Shown: positions 33,540-44,037 of the stretch, piece after piece
How positions within the stretch are numbered: the first letter of the stretch is position 1
Layout of the letters: the number at the start of each line of letters is the position of its first letter
DNA from: Galerina marginata
Lineage: Eukaryota > Basidiomycota > Agaricomycetes > Agaricales > Galerinaceae
NCBI GenBank assembly: GCA_023014335.1
Contig: JAECYW010000006.1
Location: 1,736,001 to 1,800,000, forward strand
Reading direction: 5' to 3'
Length of the DNA: 64,000 bases
Translations under genes and position numbers: made by a program
Notes under the pieces: generated by a model
Databases searched by the model: none
Told to the model about the DNA's origin: nothing
The model's input: only the letters and a program-made list of their open reading frames with translations

Positions 33540-33720
33540 CAAGATATTGATGCTATTTCTGGGCCGCCGTCAGAACGTTTGTGAGACTCCTCAAGCTGCG
33601 TTTGTATCTTGATTTTTGGACGTAAGGAATTTCTGAGTTAGTCGACAAGATTAAGTCAGCATCTTGGCCATCTGGCTAGCGCATTATACCGCACCCTTGT
33701 CTTGTTAGTACTTTTTGTGA
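33540..33720. pseudogene. Mosaic of decayed copies of both neighbouring genes
   Basis: Bases 33550-33645 resemble, on the minus strand, the last exon of the coiled-coil gene at 33827 (shared words TTTCTGGGCSGCC, GAGACTCCTCAAGCTG, GTATCTTGATTTTTGGACG). Bases 33655-33710 resemble the plus-strand gene at 33088 (AGCATCTTGGCCATCTG, CTAGCGC). Both pieces contain frame-breaking changes. This looks like a local rearrangement that copied ends of two adjacent genes. Confidence 0.6.
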
Positions 33721-33826
33721 GCGTCGCATAGGAACCTGACGATGTCTATACTAAGGAGGATGATGCAATGTAATTTATCAGAGGCTCTACATATTCCGCA
33801 TGAAACTATCTACCCGATTTACCTAC

Positions 33827-35185
33827 TTACAACCGATCTTTGTCCTTTTGGCCTTCAACGTTATACAAGGCCATCAGACTCCTTAACTTTGATTCAAGAC
33901 CTTCGCGGTCTTTCTGGGCGGCCATCAGCTCATTTTCAACTGCTTCGGAACGCTTGCGAGACTCCTCAAGCTGAGTTTGGAGCTGGAGCGTATCTTGATT
34001 TTTGGACGCAAGGAGGTTCTGAGTTAGCTGACAAAATTGAGTCGCAATTTGACCTGATTGGCCAGGGGCATCGCGCCTTAGGCGATGGGATGCATAGTGA
34101 ATAGCAGCCGAACGAGCAGTGGGATGCTGGGCGCCGATGAAAAGCCAGCAACCGGTTTGGAGGGACAGGTCGTCGCACTGCAGAATTGTGCAAAAATTCG
34201 AATTTATTTAGAGGAATTGGATATACGACCTCGTAAATCACTTACCTTCTCAAGGATTGCATCAATCTTTTCACCAAAAGCCTTTGTTGACTTTGAGGTC
34301 TTGTCGTGGCGATCGGGAGCCTTGTGTCCGCGTACAACGTCTGAATGGTGAAAATAAATATGTAAATACAAAAAATGAAAGGCATATTCAGAGGTAAAAC
34401 TTTACTGTATGGCTGATTTCCGCGTTGAGCATTGACCAATCCATTGTACGGATCTGTGGTGGATGTGCGGACTTGCTTGGAGGTAGGTGGTGGCCTAAAC
34501 GCTACCGGTACACTAGCAGCTGGGGGAGCCTGTGGGGTCTGAGCTTCAGGGGCCGGAGGCAGGTTGGCGGCTGGAGTTTGAGCTTCTGGAGCAGGATGCG
34601 GAAGCGTTTGAGGGTCAGGCAAAGCCACAGAAGTTGAAGGAATTGATTGTTCAACTCCTTCAGCAGGATTATTGACTGGGGTCAACATCGGTTGCGCGAC
34701 ATTGTTGGTGTCAGAGTTGGGTTGACTGTCGGCAGGAGGAACAGTGCCAGGGGTGGGAGCACGCAAGCTCTAATGGCCAATAAATTTAATATACAAAGTC
34801 GATGGGGTGAAGCCAGGTTAATACATACTTCCATTGCATTTTTCTCGTGGACACGAGCCGCGCCAGCTTTGGTATGGATGCATTCACTGCGCAGAGGTCG
34901 TCCAGCGCATACAGTGCATCGAGGAGCATTGCGAGCCTTGATTATTTTTTGAACCTACGAGAAATTAAGCTGTAGCCAATGTAAACTAGAGGCAACTTAC
35001 TGGCGTAGCGTCCTGAGGGGGCGCGTCTCCCTTTTTTTTTCGGGTTGAAGTACGCTGAATAGAAAATGTAAGAGAATGCAGGTGAGGCAAATAATGTGAC
35101 AGCTTACATTTGGGGTTTGGCTTAACAAGGGTTCTGCGTACGGCTTGCTCTTCCGAGAGGATCTCTTGGGGGACTGGCTCCGCAT
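33827..35185 (-). CDS. Coiled-coil cargo protein with Cys motif
   Basis: Five introns interrupt this minus-strand gene. It starts MRSQSPKRSSRKSK and has a second basic block (RTSTRKKKGDAP). A short putative metal site follows (RNAPRCTVCAGRPLRSECIH), then a ~115-residue Pro/Ala/Gln-rich linker with repeated PEAQTP. The C-terminal part has a HKAPDRHDKTSKSTKAF segment, a helix-rich segment starting CDDLSLQTGCWLF, and a clear coiled coil (LQLQTQLEESRKRSEAVENE). It ends near 33827. The basic N-terminus suggests nuclear location. No family is recognised. It lies head-to-head with the transposase (229 bases apart), so the two may share a promoter and cooperate; that is inference. Confidence 0.6.
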
Positions 35186-35413
35186 TGTGGAGGTTAGGAA
35201 GGAAGAGGTGGGGTGAAGTTTGGCGACAAAAAAAGCCAGGGAAGCACAAACTTACAATATGGCGGCTGGATCCATGAAATTTCAGTAAAACGGTGGTATA
35301 ATTTCACTTGCCACAATATTCAGATTTTTCCATTTACAGAATGAACAGTTATCACCCAGTGATTAATCGGATAACACAGCACAGAAACTGAGCCTTGACA
35401 TAGACGCTTCAGA
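35186..35413. promoter_or_regulatory. Divergent promoter of coiled-coil and transposase genes
   Basis: The 228-base gap separates two start codons on opposite strands, so it must contain both promoters. It is AT-rich, with GGTGGTATAATTTC near 35291. No box is assigned with confidence. Confidence 0.45.
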
Positions 35414-38400
35414 ATGAATGATTCCCCGCTTTCCATTATCACATACGCCCCCCTTCCAGAGTCCCCGACCGAGATTCATTACCAGTATCAGGATACAGTC
35501 GGCCAAATTATTACGCCACAGAGAAAGCCCAGGAAGGGGGGAAATAATCCCCGAGTAAATAAGCGGAAGAGGGGGAGCGAGGTACAACAAGAGGATGCAG
35601 AGGAGCCAGTTCAATTGGGTTGGGATGAAGTTGAAGGATCTGCTATGGATGACAGACTGGATGTCGACGACGTTGGAATGCCGGATTACGAGCAGTCAAG
35701 TGATTTATTCGGCAGTGATTTTGAACAAGCTGCAGGACAATTAGTGATTGAAAGAGGCCAGTCCGAAGAGGCTGGTGGTGGAGTAGAAAGCGAACAACAA
35801 CCGGCTGGTGAAGCATTCTCAGCCTTCGTGGAGGCAACACTGGTCGGAGAATGTGGCATGTACCAATTGACAGATCGACTCTTTGTGGTAAATGGCTGGA
35901 ACAGAAAGAAGCAAGAGTCGACGGTGAGTTCAAGGATACTCAATACAAGTTCAAATAGTGAATAACATCAATAGGGTGCATGGTATCATCTGCAGCGGAC
36001 GCGGCACCATTCAGATGGGGGATGGGAGGCTACGTGTCTTTGTCCTGGTTCAAGGAATCAGACGGCAGTTTGCTTTCATGCAAGGTTCATCCAGGAGGAA
36101 ATTTTGTATCGGGGTGAGGCCGGATCTGGGAATATATTGTCTGGTGAGTTCGTGGCGCTTAATTTAAGGTTAAGCGCTCATTGTGTTTCACCCTGAAGAT
36201 GATGATGATCGAGCGTTTCTGTTCTCTAGGAGCGAAGACCTGTTGGAGGAATCTTACCTGAATTGTTTTTCTGTTCCCTCCCACACAAGATTTCACAGTA
36301 TCAAGAATCGGGCCATCGTCGAGCATCGAGGGGATGACACCGGCCTTGGAATGTGGAAATGTTCCAAGGATGCTGGAGCGACATCCTGCTCGCATATTGT
36401 CACCGCTCGCCACTCCCTTCAGCAGCATCTTAAAGGTGACTGGAACGCTCGCGATGAGACAATCACTGCAAATGCGGAGGCAGGTAATGTTCAGTTTGGC
36501 GGTGCGTCATCTTTGAATTTAGTAGCATCAAACTGTAATCAGATTATGTTTGTAGGGATGGCTGTGTCAGATACAGAGGGTATATCAGAATCAGTGTCAT
36601 ATACTCCTCTCCCTCTTCCCATCTGGGCACGTATATCTAGCGACCCGCCTGCTCCTCCTCGGTTTACGTTTTCAGAGCCTCCACAATTCCTGGGGTTGAA
36701 CGAGGGTGGAACGTGCTGCTGCTCTACCCCTCGCGCAACATTTAACCCTCTAGGACCCACATTTTACCGAAAATGTGTCATATATACGCTTACTGGGGCC
36801 TATGAAGCTACAATCGAAGTACAAAAATGTACAGCCTGTTCACACCGGTTGATCGGCCCCGACACTCATTCGCTTGGATTGTTCAACTTGAATAATTGGA
36901 CTATTCTGGCACATGATCTCCTGGATGATTATACAAGTGAATTCTCTGCATCAGAGACGCCTTTTGTTGCCTGGGTCCTTGTGGTTTCTCGACGCTACCA
37001 AACACGACAATCCAAGATACCGTTTATGAACCATAAGTTGTTCCGACAGGCTTGGTTTTCCTACATGCGCTTAATGCAGTTTGGCACCGACATGTGTTGT
37101 GCTTACTGTGGACCCACACCAGACATTACAATTTGGGATGGTGTAACTGTTGCTTTCAGTAGGAGAAACCTGCTCCCAACCCTCCACCCACCTACAACAA
37201 TTGGAGAGTCATCCGTGATACGAGAAGACGTCCGTCCAGTATCTAACACACAAATCCTTGGGAATCGAAACCTTCGATTGTTGGTTATCTCCGTCTTGAA
37301 AGGACCTAAGCTTTCCCTCCTGTCTCCTGCCGGTGCTGTTATGGACAGCACACATCCCAACTTCGAACGCGATCGGGGTTTGGTACTCCGCATATCAAAA
37401 ATTCCTGAGCTAGTGGCGAAGTTAAAGGAGGTGGACATGAGCCTTGGAAAGACTTTTGAGAAGCACTTCGGGCTCAACGCGGTTTTGAGCAAAATAAATA
37501 CACCGGAAGTGTATTCAAAGTTCTTTACAGAGGTATTTCCACCCTTATAAAATTTGAAAAAACCTAATAGAATATTGTAGCTGGCAGCAAATGAGAATGC
37601 CCTTCAGTTTATCCCTTACCTGGCTTTGCAGAACTTACGAACATTTGTGCGACATCCGAGCCACTCAACAGCATCCGGCCTGCAATATATTCCAGTTCTG
37701 CGCTCCTTGCTCCTTCACGAATATCGACGTGGGGAGTTGGACGGAGATATGCTGGGATTGTGCACCTGGCTTTATGTGAGATCAGTGGCGGTATATGAGT
37801 CTCTCAAAACACATGAGGGACCAGGGAGAGAGGCTAGTAAACCAGAAAACGCACCAGATGACTGGACTAAGGTATGTCAATGCGCCAAAGATTGATGGAA
37901 ATTGTAACTGATTCTGTCATTCGACAGACTGGGGCGTACTATGGTATGCCCCAAATTCGGGAAAGACCCTCCTACCCTGGAATTCCTTACGAAAATGCAT
38001 CTGACCAAGGTGGAAAGGACTCAATTGAACCAGATGTTTGCCACAAGTATTACTCGGAATACTCCAAGAAGCGGTTAACAGGCGGGCTGATGTGTGTCTG
38101 GTGCAGTCATAGTGTCTGCTATGGGTTCCACTGCATTCCAGCCGCTGAAGGAAGAAATGATGTATTCTCAGCGATTTATACAAGATGGGAAAAGGCGCCA
38201 AGGGTTATCATCTACGACTTCGCCTGCGCTCTGCAGCCATATTGCATGTCACGCGAGGCGGAATTCTTCAGAGACACGCTGTTTCTGATTGACCACTTTC
38301 ACTCAGAAGAACACAAATGTAGTCAAGCATGTTTTTTGGCACCATACTGCAACGAAAACCCGGAACTGGGAAGGGCAAACTCGAGTGCAGCAGAGTGCGG

Positions 38401-38542
38401 TAACAGTGGGCTCAAGAAGATCAGAAAATCTGTTGGGTTTATGCGACAGGATAGAGCGACTATGTATGTGAGGGTATTTTTCTCAATTTGGAATCGTAGG
38501 CAGATACAAAAGATGGAGGTAATAGAGTCAGAGAGTACATAA
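35414..38542 (+). CDS. KDZ transposase, apparently intact
   Basis: Five exons (35414-35923, 35975-36143, 36199-37532, 37581-37871, 37928-38542) give 972 residues with no frameshift or stop. The N-terminal ~160 residues are acidic and disordered with a basic patch. A SWIM-type zinc finger pattern CxCx8CxH lies around residues 191-204 (CLCP...CFH). A Cys-rich middle region follows (CTACSHRLIGPD) with LDDYTSEF typical of KDZ proteins, and then IWDGVTVAF (about 537). The RNase H-like catalytic part has IIYDFACAL (Asp about 865), LIDHFH (Asp about 890) and NSSAAECGNSG (Glu about 924), the expected acidic residues. It ends 150 bases before the right arm. Transposition activity is inferred from intactness only. 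Confidence 0.9.
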
Positions 38543-39367
38543 ATTATAGATATTGAGTCCTCCTCAATATTGTGACTTCTTGGGCAGTGTCGGATTATGA
38601 AAAATAGTTGAAACTTCAAGAAGAGCTTGATCCTCCGTGTGATTTTAGGGATGGGTTGGAATAAATTATATGGCCGCAAGGTTTGGAAATAGAGGTACGT
38701 ATTTACATGGCATTAATATTCAGTTTGGCCTCCGTCAACATGGAATTGACAAGAAAAGGATATATGGCGCGTATGAATTTACTTTGCAATGGGGCTACCG
38801 AGCCAATATGTAATTCCGATTTTGTTGTGCTTCACTAGCTTCATAATGAAGAAAAGCTAACGTTGATGGCTCAAATGAATCGGAAATATGCCAACCTTTG
38901 TTTTTCAATCATTCGAGTCAAAGAAGGTTGAAATATCATTGCGCTGGCCTCAGGGCAGATATTTGCTTCAATATCATTCTCCCAGCTCCCGAGCCAATAT
39001 TTACCTTTAATCCTGTTTGGCTTCCCTGGACTGGTGATGGAGAAGGGTGAATGTTAATGGCGCAGAAGAATTGAAAATGTCTTAACTTCTTTTTCTGAAT
39101 CATTTGCATCAAAATGCCACCGACCGAATTGCCAGCGTTTCTATTAATATAACTTGAATAGCCGCCGATCGCCAGCGTCTATGTTTTTAAAAATACCCTC
39201 TGACTTCACTCCTCAATTATTTCGGCTAACAATAGAAAAACCATTCAAGCCTCAATTACATTAACTTGAATAAAGCACAAGATATACGACTATTGAATTT
39301 TGCCACCTTTGTCGCCCAAGAACTGCCAATGTATGTGTATCAAATCCTCCGACTCCTGAACATCTTT

Positions 39368-39749
39368 CTAAAGCTTCTCTTTGTTGCACTGGCCGCAGGA
39401 TTTGCTAAGCAATATCAGTGAGTGTTGAACATTAAGTTGAGAGATAAAGACTCACTGAAGGGGGCGCGTGTTGCCAATCTCAACGTGAACCAGAACGCCG
39501 CCAACATGGACGATATGTCCGATGACCGTCTGAGATCCAAGGTATTCGTCAAGTGTCAAAGATATATGAACTAAAACTCACTGGTTTTCCTTTTAAAACG
39601 ATCCACGCGACGTCCTTGTATCGCGCTAGCCTCTTCACCGCTCTCCCGTTGACCCTGTACTTTACCAAGCACGGTGCGCGACGGCAGAGACGCGGGAAGT
39701 TCGCGACACGGTTGGCGAGGGCTGGGGTGATTTTGGGGTTCCCGGACAT
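39368..39749 (-). CDS. Arm-encoded CxxC protein, right copy
   Basis: Three exons (39582-39749, 39456-39529, 39368-39404) give 92 residues. The first 22 residues (MSGNPKITPALANRVANFPRLC) are identical to the left copy, followed by divergence (RRAPCLVKYRVNGRAV) and renewed conservation at ARYKDVAW. The second exon again gives a beta-rich stretch (HIVHVGGVLVHVEIGN) and the third ends KSCGQCNKEKL. The CxxC and all splice sites are conserved. It is transcribed inward, mirror-image to the left copy. Function unknown. Confidence 0.7.
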
Positions 39750-39990
39750 TCTAGTAGTCGATGTTCCAGGTAAACGAAGGTATTACACAAGAATAGAAAT
39801 ATCAACTTACTTTGGTGGGTTTGAGCTTCCAAAGGATGAGAGCGAGTGCGATGGGTGGTGGTGGTGAAGTGCAAGGTGTGAGTGAGAAGAGCGTTACGAT
39901 GAGGTCGCGATTTATAAGTCACGAATCAGCGTCGATAGTCGCGGGAGTGGGTGGGTTATTTTTAGAATGAAGTCATTCGCGATAGACGCT
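39750..39990 (-). promoter_or_regulatory. Conserved arm promoter with TATAAA, right copy
   Basis: Mirror copy of 18025-18262. On the plus strand the TATA word reads CGATTTATAAGTCACG at about 39908-39923, followed by the invariant CAGCGTCGATAGTCGCGGGA. It is nearly identical to the left copy over about 130 bases, more conserved than the coding sequence it precedes. Confidence 0.6.
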
Positions 39991-40544
39991 GATTGTAGGT
40001 GGCAGTGCAAAAACTAATGCCATAAGCGCTCGGCAATTTGAGTGTACGGACGATATAGAATGCCGGCATTTAATTTCAAAATCTCATTTTTTAATTCTCG
40101 TGAGCTGGTAAATTGAACTACACGTAATTTCACCTCAGTAGACTTGAATATATTGGTAGCATTGAATTTCGAGTCTGCTGCCGCAAGGAAATCAACGCCT
40201 TCATTTTCAATTCTCGCGAGCTAGTAAGCCAGACTTTTGGAGATTTTATTTCCGTGGACTTGAAGTTGACAGTGTTGAACAACTTCAATTCTTATGCCGC
40301 TGAAAACTTAATATTGTATCTTTGGATTCTCGTGAGCCGTTAGAAATGACAGGGGTGAATTTCAAATCGCCCAACTTCAAACCATTGGCAATCTGGACCC
40401 AATGGTTATTTTCAATTCCTACGACCTAGAAGTCATATATAATAATCCTTTCAAGTCCCATGAAGTGGAATAGAGTCTTAAAATATTTCGAGGCTGCCGG
40501 CGCACGAACTACGCGACTGTCTCTTTTTGAATCCTAGGACTTGA

Positions 40545-41203
40545 GGCCTTGGGAGCCATGATATTTGTGAGTGCAAACTATACGAATTCTTCAGAAGTAG
40601 AAATGGCTCATTGAGGGGTTATGAATTCTATGGAGTTGGAACCAGCGTATTTGCTTGATATGCGTTCATCTGCCACGGGAATAAGATGGAAATGTCACTC
40701 GTTGGTGTAGCCTATTTTTATGTCTCCTGCCCAGAAAATTGAGAATTAGTCTATACCAGCTCCCTGGCGGTGATAAATCTGAAATAATTAAATTTAACCG
40801 CAAGAGCGCGTAAATCAGTAGTAACCTAAGGCTGTATTTTGGGCTTCAGGCCACAAAACCTGAGTTACGGAGGCGTCTGCCATCATAACCCTGAGTTCGT
40901 ATTTTCATTCCCAGATGGGATAGGTGCAATTGGTAAATAGCAATTCATAGGCCTTAAAAGTCCAGGAAATATGATATACAGCTCCCTGGAATTGATAATC
41001 ACCTGAAATCTTTGGTCGGCTGGACAGAAGAGATAATGACAGGTCCCATTATTTTCATTGCAGTGGCCATGGAACTGTCTCGCGACTTCCTGATTTAGGT
41101 AGTGTTAAATGTTCAGTGTACATCTTGGTTATATGTACGGTGCAAGGTTGGCTGGTATGTCAGATATATTATACTGCTATTAAAACCGTCCTCTAACCCC
41201 TTC
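40545..41203. other. Intergenic DNA outside the transposon
   Basis: No gene or repeat is recognised in this stretch between the right end of the transposon and the next gene. A TATA-like TATATATTATACTGC-type stretch near 41165 may belong to the promoter of the gene at 41204. Confidence 0.4.
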
Positions 41204-41908
41204 ATGTCCTCCACTGACATCCACTCACAGAAAGGCGATCACATCAAGGCTTTTCCATCAAACGACACAACGACGTCAATGCCCCGCTTAGACCTTTCTC
41301 AACACCGACGCGAGCCACTTGCCGCCCGAGGACAACGCGTACCCGCTCCTTTTATTCCAATTCGAAAATCCTCGTCTGCCCCTCACCGCCCTGCCGGTGT
41401 CTATAATGACGTTTCTCGATCACCATTCACCCCGACTCGTTCTTCTCCTGCAGACCGTGCCCCGCACAAGGTGCGGCAACAGACCAAGAATACCCCGGCT
41501 GTACCCCAAGGCATCGTTACTGCCCATATCGCCGAATGGAACAGAGTGGCTGACTCGGTCGTAGGACGTCATCCTAATGCCCAACCACTTTCCACACGTG
41601 TCGCCACCCAAGCAGAAATCGACCTCATCTCTGGACACGTTCATATCCCCTGGGCCTTCACCGGCAAATGCAAGTCCCAGCCAATGCCCGTCAAGGTTCT
41701 GAAACCAATCACAGTTCCCACTCCATCTCCAATCAGAACGGGATTTTCGAAGGACATCGGCGCAATTCCGGGCGGCAGGGATGTCCTGGTAACTGTCAAC
41801 AACACCATGAAGCGACCTCATGGAGGGGAAAATGCCCGTCGTGTTCATGGCAAAGAAAACATGCCGCCGGCTTCGGCTCGCCTTGCTCGTTCCGATGGTC
41901 GCTTTTGA
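41204..41908 (+). CDS. Disordered hypothetical protein
   Basis: A single uninterrupted frame of 234 codons from ATG 41204 (MSSTDIHSQKGDHIKAF). Composition is rich in Pro, Ser, Arg and Lys, with motifs such as PLAARGQRVPAPFIPIRKS, SPFTPTRSSP, SRP-like patches and a KEN word in HGKENMPP near the C-terminus. A KEN box is an APC/C degron in other proteins; here that is only a suggestion. A short ordered patch (GIVTAHIAEWNRVADSVVG) may be a helix. No family recognised. The frame is open further upstream but the first suitable ATG was chosen. Confidence 0.55.
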   Translation: MSSTDIHSQKGDHIKAFPSNDTTTSMPRLDLSQHRREPLAARGQRVPAPFIPIRKSSSAPHRPAGVYNDVSRSPFTPTRSSPADRAPHKVRQQTKNTPAVPQGIVTAHIAEWNRVADSVVGRHPNAQPLSTRVATQAEIDLISGHVHIPWAFTGKCKSQPMPVKVLKPITVPTPSPIRTGFSKDIGAIPGGRDVLVTVNNTMKRPHGGENARRVHGKENMPPASARLARSDGRF

Positions 41909-42901
41909 ACTACCCTTGCTGCGCATTTCTTTGCAGGTTCATAAACACCATAATAGCCTATATCTCGTGGGCTTTCTCATCAAAACGCGTCTTCTATATC
42001 TGTCTGTCTAAGACCCGTACTTGCTCCTTTAATCAACTGGCAGGTACACATTCACATTGTGTCGTCATAGCCTACTTTCCTTTTGCCCCTCCAGCGTCCA
42101 ATCTCGTTTCGAATCTCGTATTCAACACTCTGCAATACAGTATTCTTGTTTGTCTACTCGAAGCCTGTCCTACCGCCCCTATCGTATTCCTTCAAATCGA
42201 AGCATCTTTTAATTTACAACCTTGACCATGTCGTCATGAATTGTTCCGTTTTTCTCAGGTATCACATTGGTTCGTCGGCCCGATGTTTATAGTGACCTGA
42301 TTCGCGGGTTTTGGCGCCTGCGGTGACGGTTCTTGTCTGGCTCTCTTCTCCAGGGCTGCCGCTTGTCCCATGCCGGCTTTCCAAAGCCACCCCTGCGCTT
42401 GCAATTGGTTCGATTAGGTTAGAATCCACGTTTTGATCTCACAAGAGTCACGTCAACCTTCAGTATTTATCCTCTCGCGTATCCTGCATCATTGTTCGTC
42501 CTTGTCATAAAGATATGGATCATACGGCTTGCGGCATTGTCCTCTTTTTATATGCTCCTTTTGAGACCTTATGTGAGCATGATTATACAGATCTTACCCA
42601 CCCATGCACCTTCCTCTCTGCCGAAAGCAGACTTACACAGTCAAACTCTATTTGCAGAAACTTCAAGAAGGGCTGGCCGGAAGGTTCGGAAATGCGTCAT
42701 GTTTGCGGACGCTGTCATAGCCGTCCTCTTCCTTCGTTTCTCGCCTCTCAAGCTGTCCCGCTGCTGGTTCGTCCCGGCGCCTGTAGTTCGCCGTAATCTC
42801 TGACAATTCGAACGCCTTGGCCACTGACGTACTTATTTACACTCCAGCCAAGCAATCGGATAGTCGTTAACCACGCTGTATCTCCGCGCAATTCAAAATA
42901 A
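41909..42901. other. Intergenic region with one doubtful small frame
   Basis: A 93-codon frame (42515-42796, plus) encodes a Cys/His-containing peptide with CEHDYTDLTHPC and HVCGRCHSRPLP, but lacks any partner exon or recognisable family. Otherwise nothing is seen; the end must hold the promoter of the DUF3074 gene. Confidence 0.35.
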
Positions 42902-44037
42902 ATGGACCAACCCCCACAGTTCAAGATTCCCGCAAGTTTTTCTTTAACTCCTAATAGACCTTCGCGTGAGCTACAGTTCGTCTTATCGTTGGTTTATCAG
43001 ATGGTTTGACTGTAAAAAAAAAAAATTAACATTGATTCTGATGACTAGAAATCCCTTCAGACGATATTCTCATCAAAAACGCTCAGACCTTGCTCGAGGC
43101 TACTCTTTCTTGGCAGGCTGGAAAAACGTATCAGGGCGTCAAAACTTTCGTTCATCTGGAGTACGATCAAGTTGCGAAGACTTCTTATACCTGGCATTGC
43201 ATTGTCAGCGAGCATCACAAGGATGAGGTTTCTTTTCATAGGCTGTGGTCAAAGCTAGGGCGAAATAAGGCATGGAATCGGAGAAGGTAAACTTCATGGT
43301 TTCTAATTTAATGCCCGGACCTGCTCATTTTCATACATAAAAGCTATGGTACTGGTGTCGCTAAAGTGACCCGAGTCAAATACATATCGGAATGGCAAGG
43401 GATATGGACGATGCTGTACAATCATCCTCCCCCAATGTCTCGTCGAGTGTACACCGTGTACCAGGCATCATGGTTGCTTGAATATTCCCATAGACGGAGA
43501 GGGTAAGAACCTACATCTCTTCGCTGTCCTATTTGGCGCAATGTTGAAGCGGCTTGATGTAGAATTATGATCACACTACCCATCAACCTTTTGTCACAGT
43601 CGAGCAGCGACCTCGCCGAATTGGAGGACAAGGGCGTTAGAGGCCGATACGTTGGCGTCGAACATCTACAAGAGATGGAAGGCAACTTGGTCGAATGGAG
43701 GAGGGTGTCCTGTACGGACCCCGGTGGCCTGATACCAAAGTTTTGGATTCAGAAGAATGTAAAGAAGAGGCTGGTGGAGGTAGATGATCTTGCTTTCTTG
43801 ACGTCTAACGTCTATTGATGTCTTTCTGTCTGCCTGCAGGAGAATATTTCATGTATCGCGTGGTTGAAGAACCTTAGACCGGAGGAACTGAAAGAAGAAG
43901 AGAGCGACGAGAACATCCCGCACCGGAGTAATGTCAAAATCAACGAGACTCAAACAGCGGAAGAAGTGCCAGAAGTGTTGCATTATAGAGACGGAGGTAC
44001 AAATACAGAAACTGTGACAGGGGGCGCATCTAGATAG
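42902..44037 (+). CDS. START-like DUF3074 domain protein
   Basis: Five exons (42902-42965, 43061-43286, 43344-43502, 43563-43779, 43840-44037) give 287 residues. The segments TWHCIVSEHHKDEVSFHRLW, KVTRVKYISEW and VYTVYQASWLLEYSHRR, followed by an extended strand-rich domain with GRYVGVEHLQEM and GLIPKFWIQ, are consistent with the fungal DUF3074 family, which adopts a START-like lipid-binding fold. The C-terminus is acidic and disordered. Substrate is unknown. The stop codon lies beyond the stop codon of the convergent Dap1 gene, so the coding ends overlap by 8 bases. Confidence 0.65.

Larger units (their letters stand above)
17477..40544. mobile_element. ~23 kb KDZ-class transposon with long inverted arms
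   Basis: The left arm (17477-20215) and right arm (38690-40544) are inverted copies of each other. They can be aligned almost throughout, from the outer words TCAAGTCSTAGGATTCAAAA and ACAGTCGCGTAGTT to an inner end with TCATACGCKCYATATATYCTTTTCTTG. The unique middle carries a full-length KDZ transposase next to the right arm, a TET/JBP dioxygenase and other cargo genes. The outer limits are uncertain by about 20 bases, and no target duplication could be identified. KDZ transposons that carry TET/JBP genes are known from basidiomycetes. The length, arm structure and full cargo list here are my inference. Confidence 0.75.
38690..40544. repeat. Right inverted arm of the large transposon
   Basis: Reverse complement of 17477-20215, about 1.9 kb. 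It lacks the 116-base tandem expansion and one of the inner direct repeats, which explains the length difference. It retains the subterminal ~115-base units, the conserved promoter and a full copy of the CxxC gene. The outer end near 40544 reads GACTTGAGGCC on the plus strand. No target duplication matching the left side was found. Confidence 0.8.
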
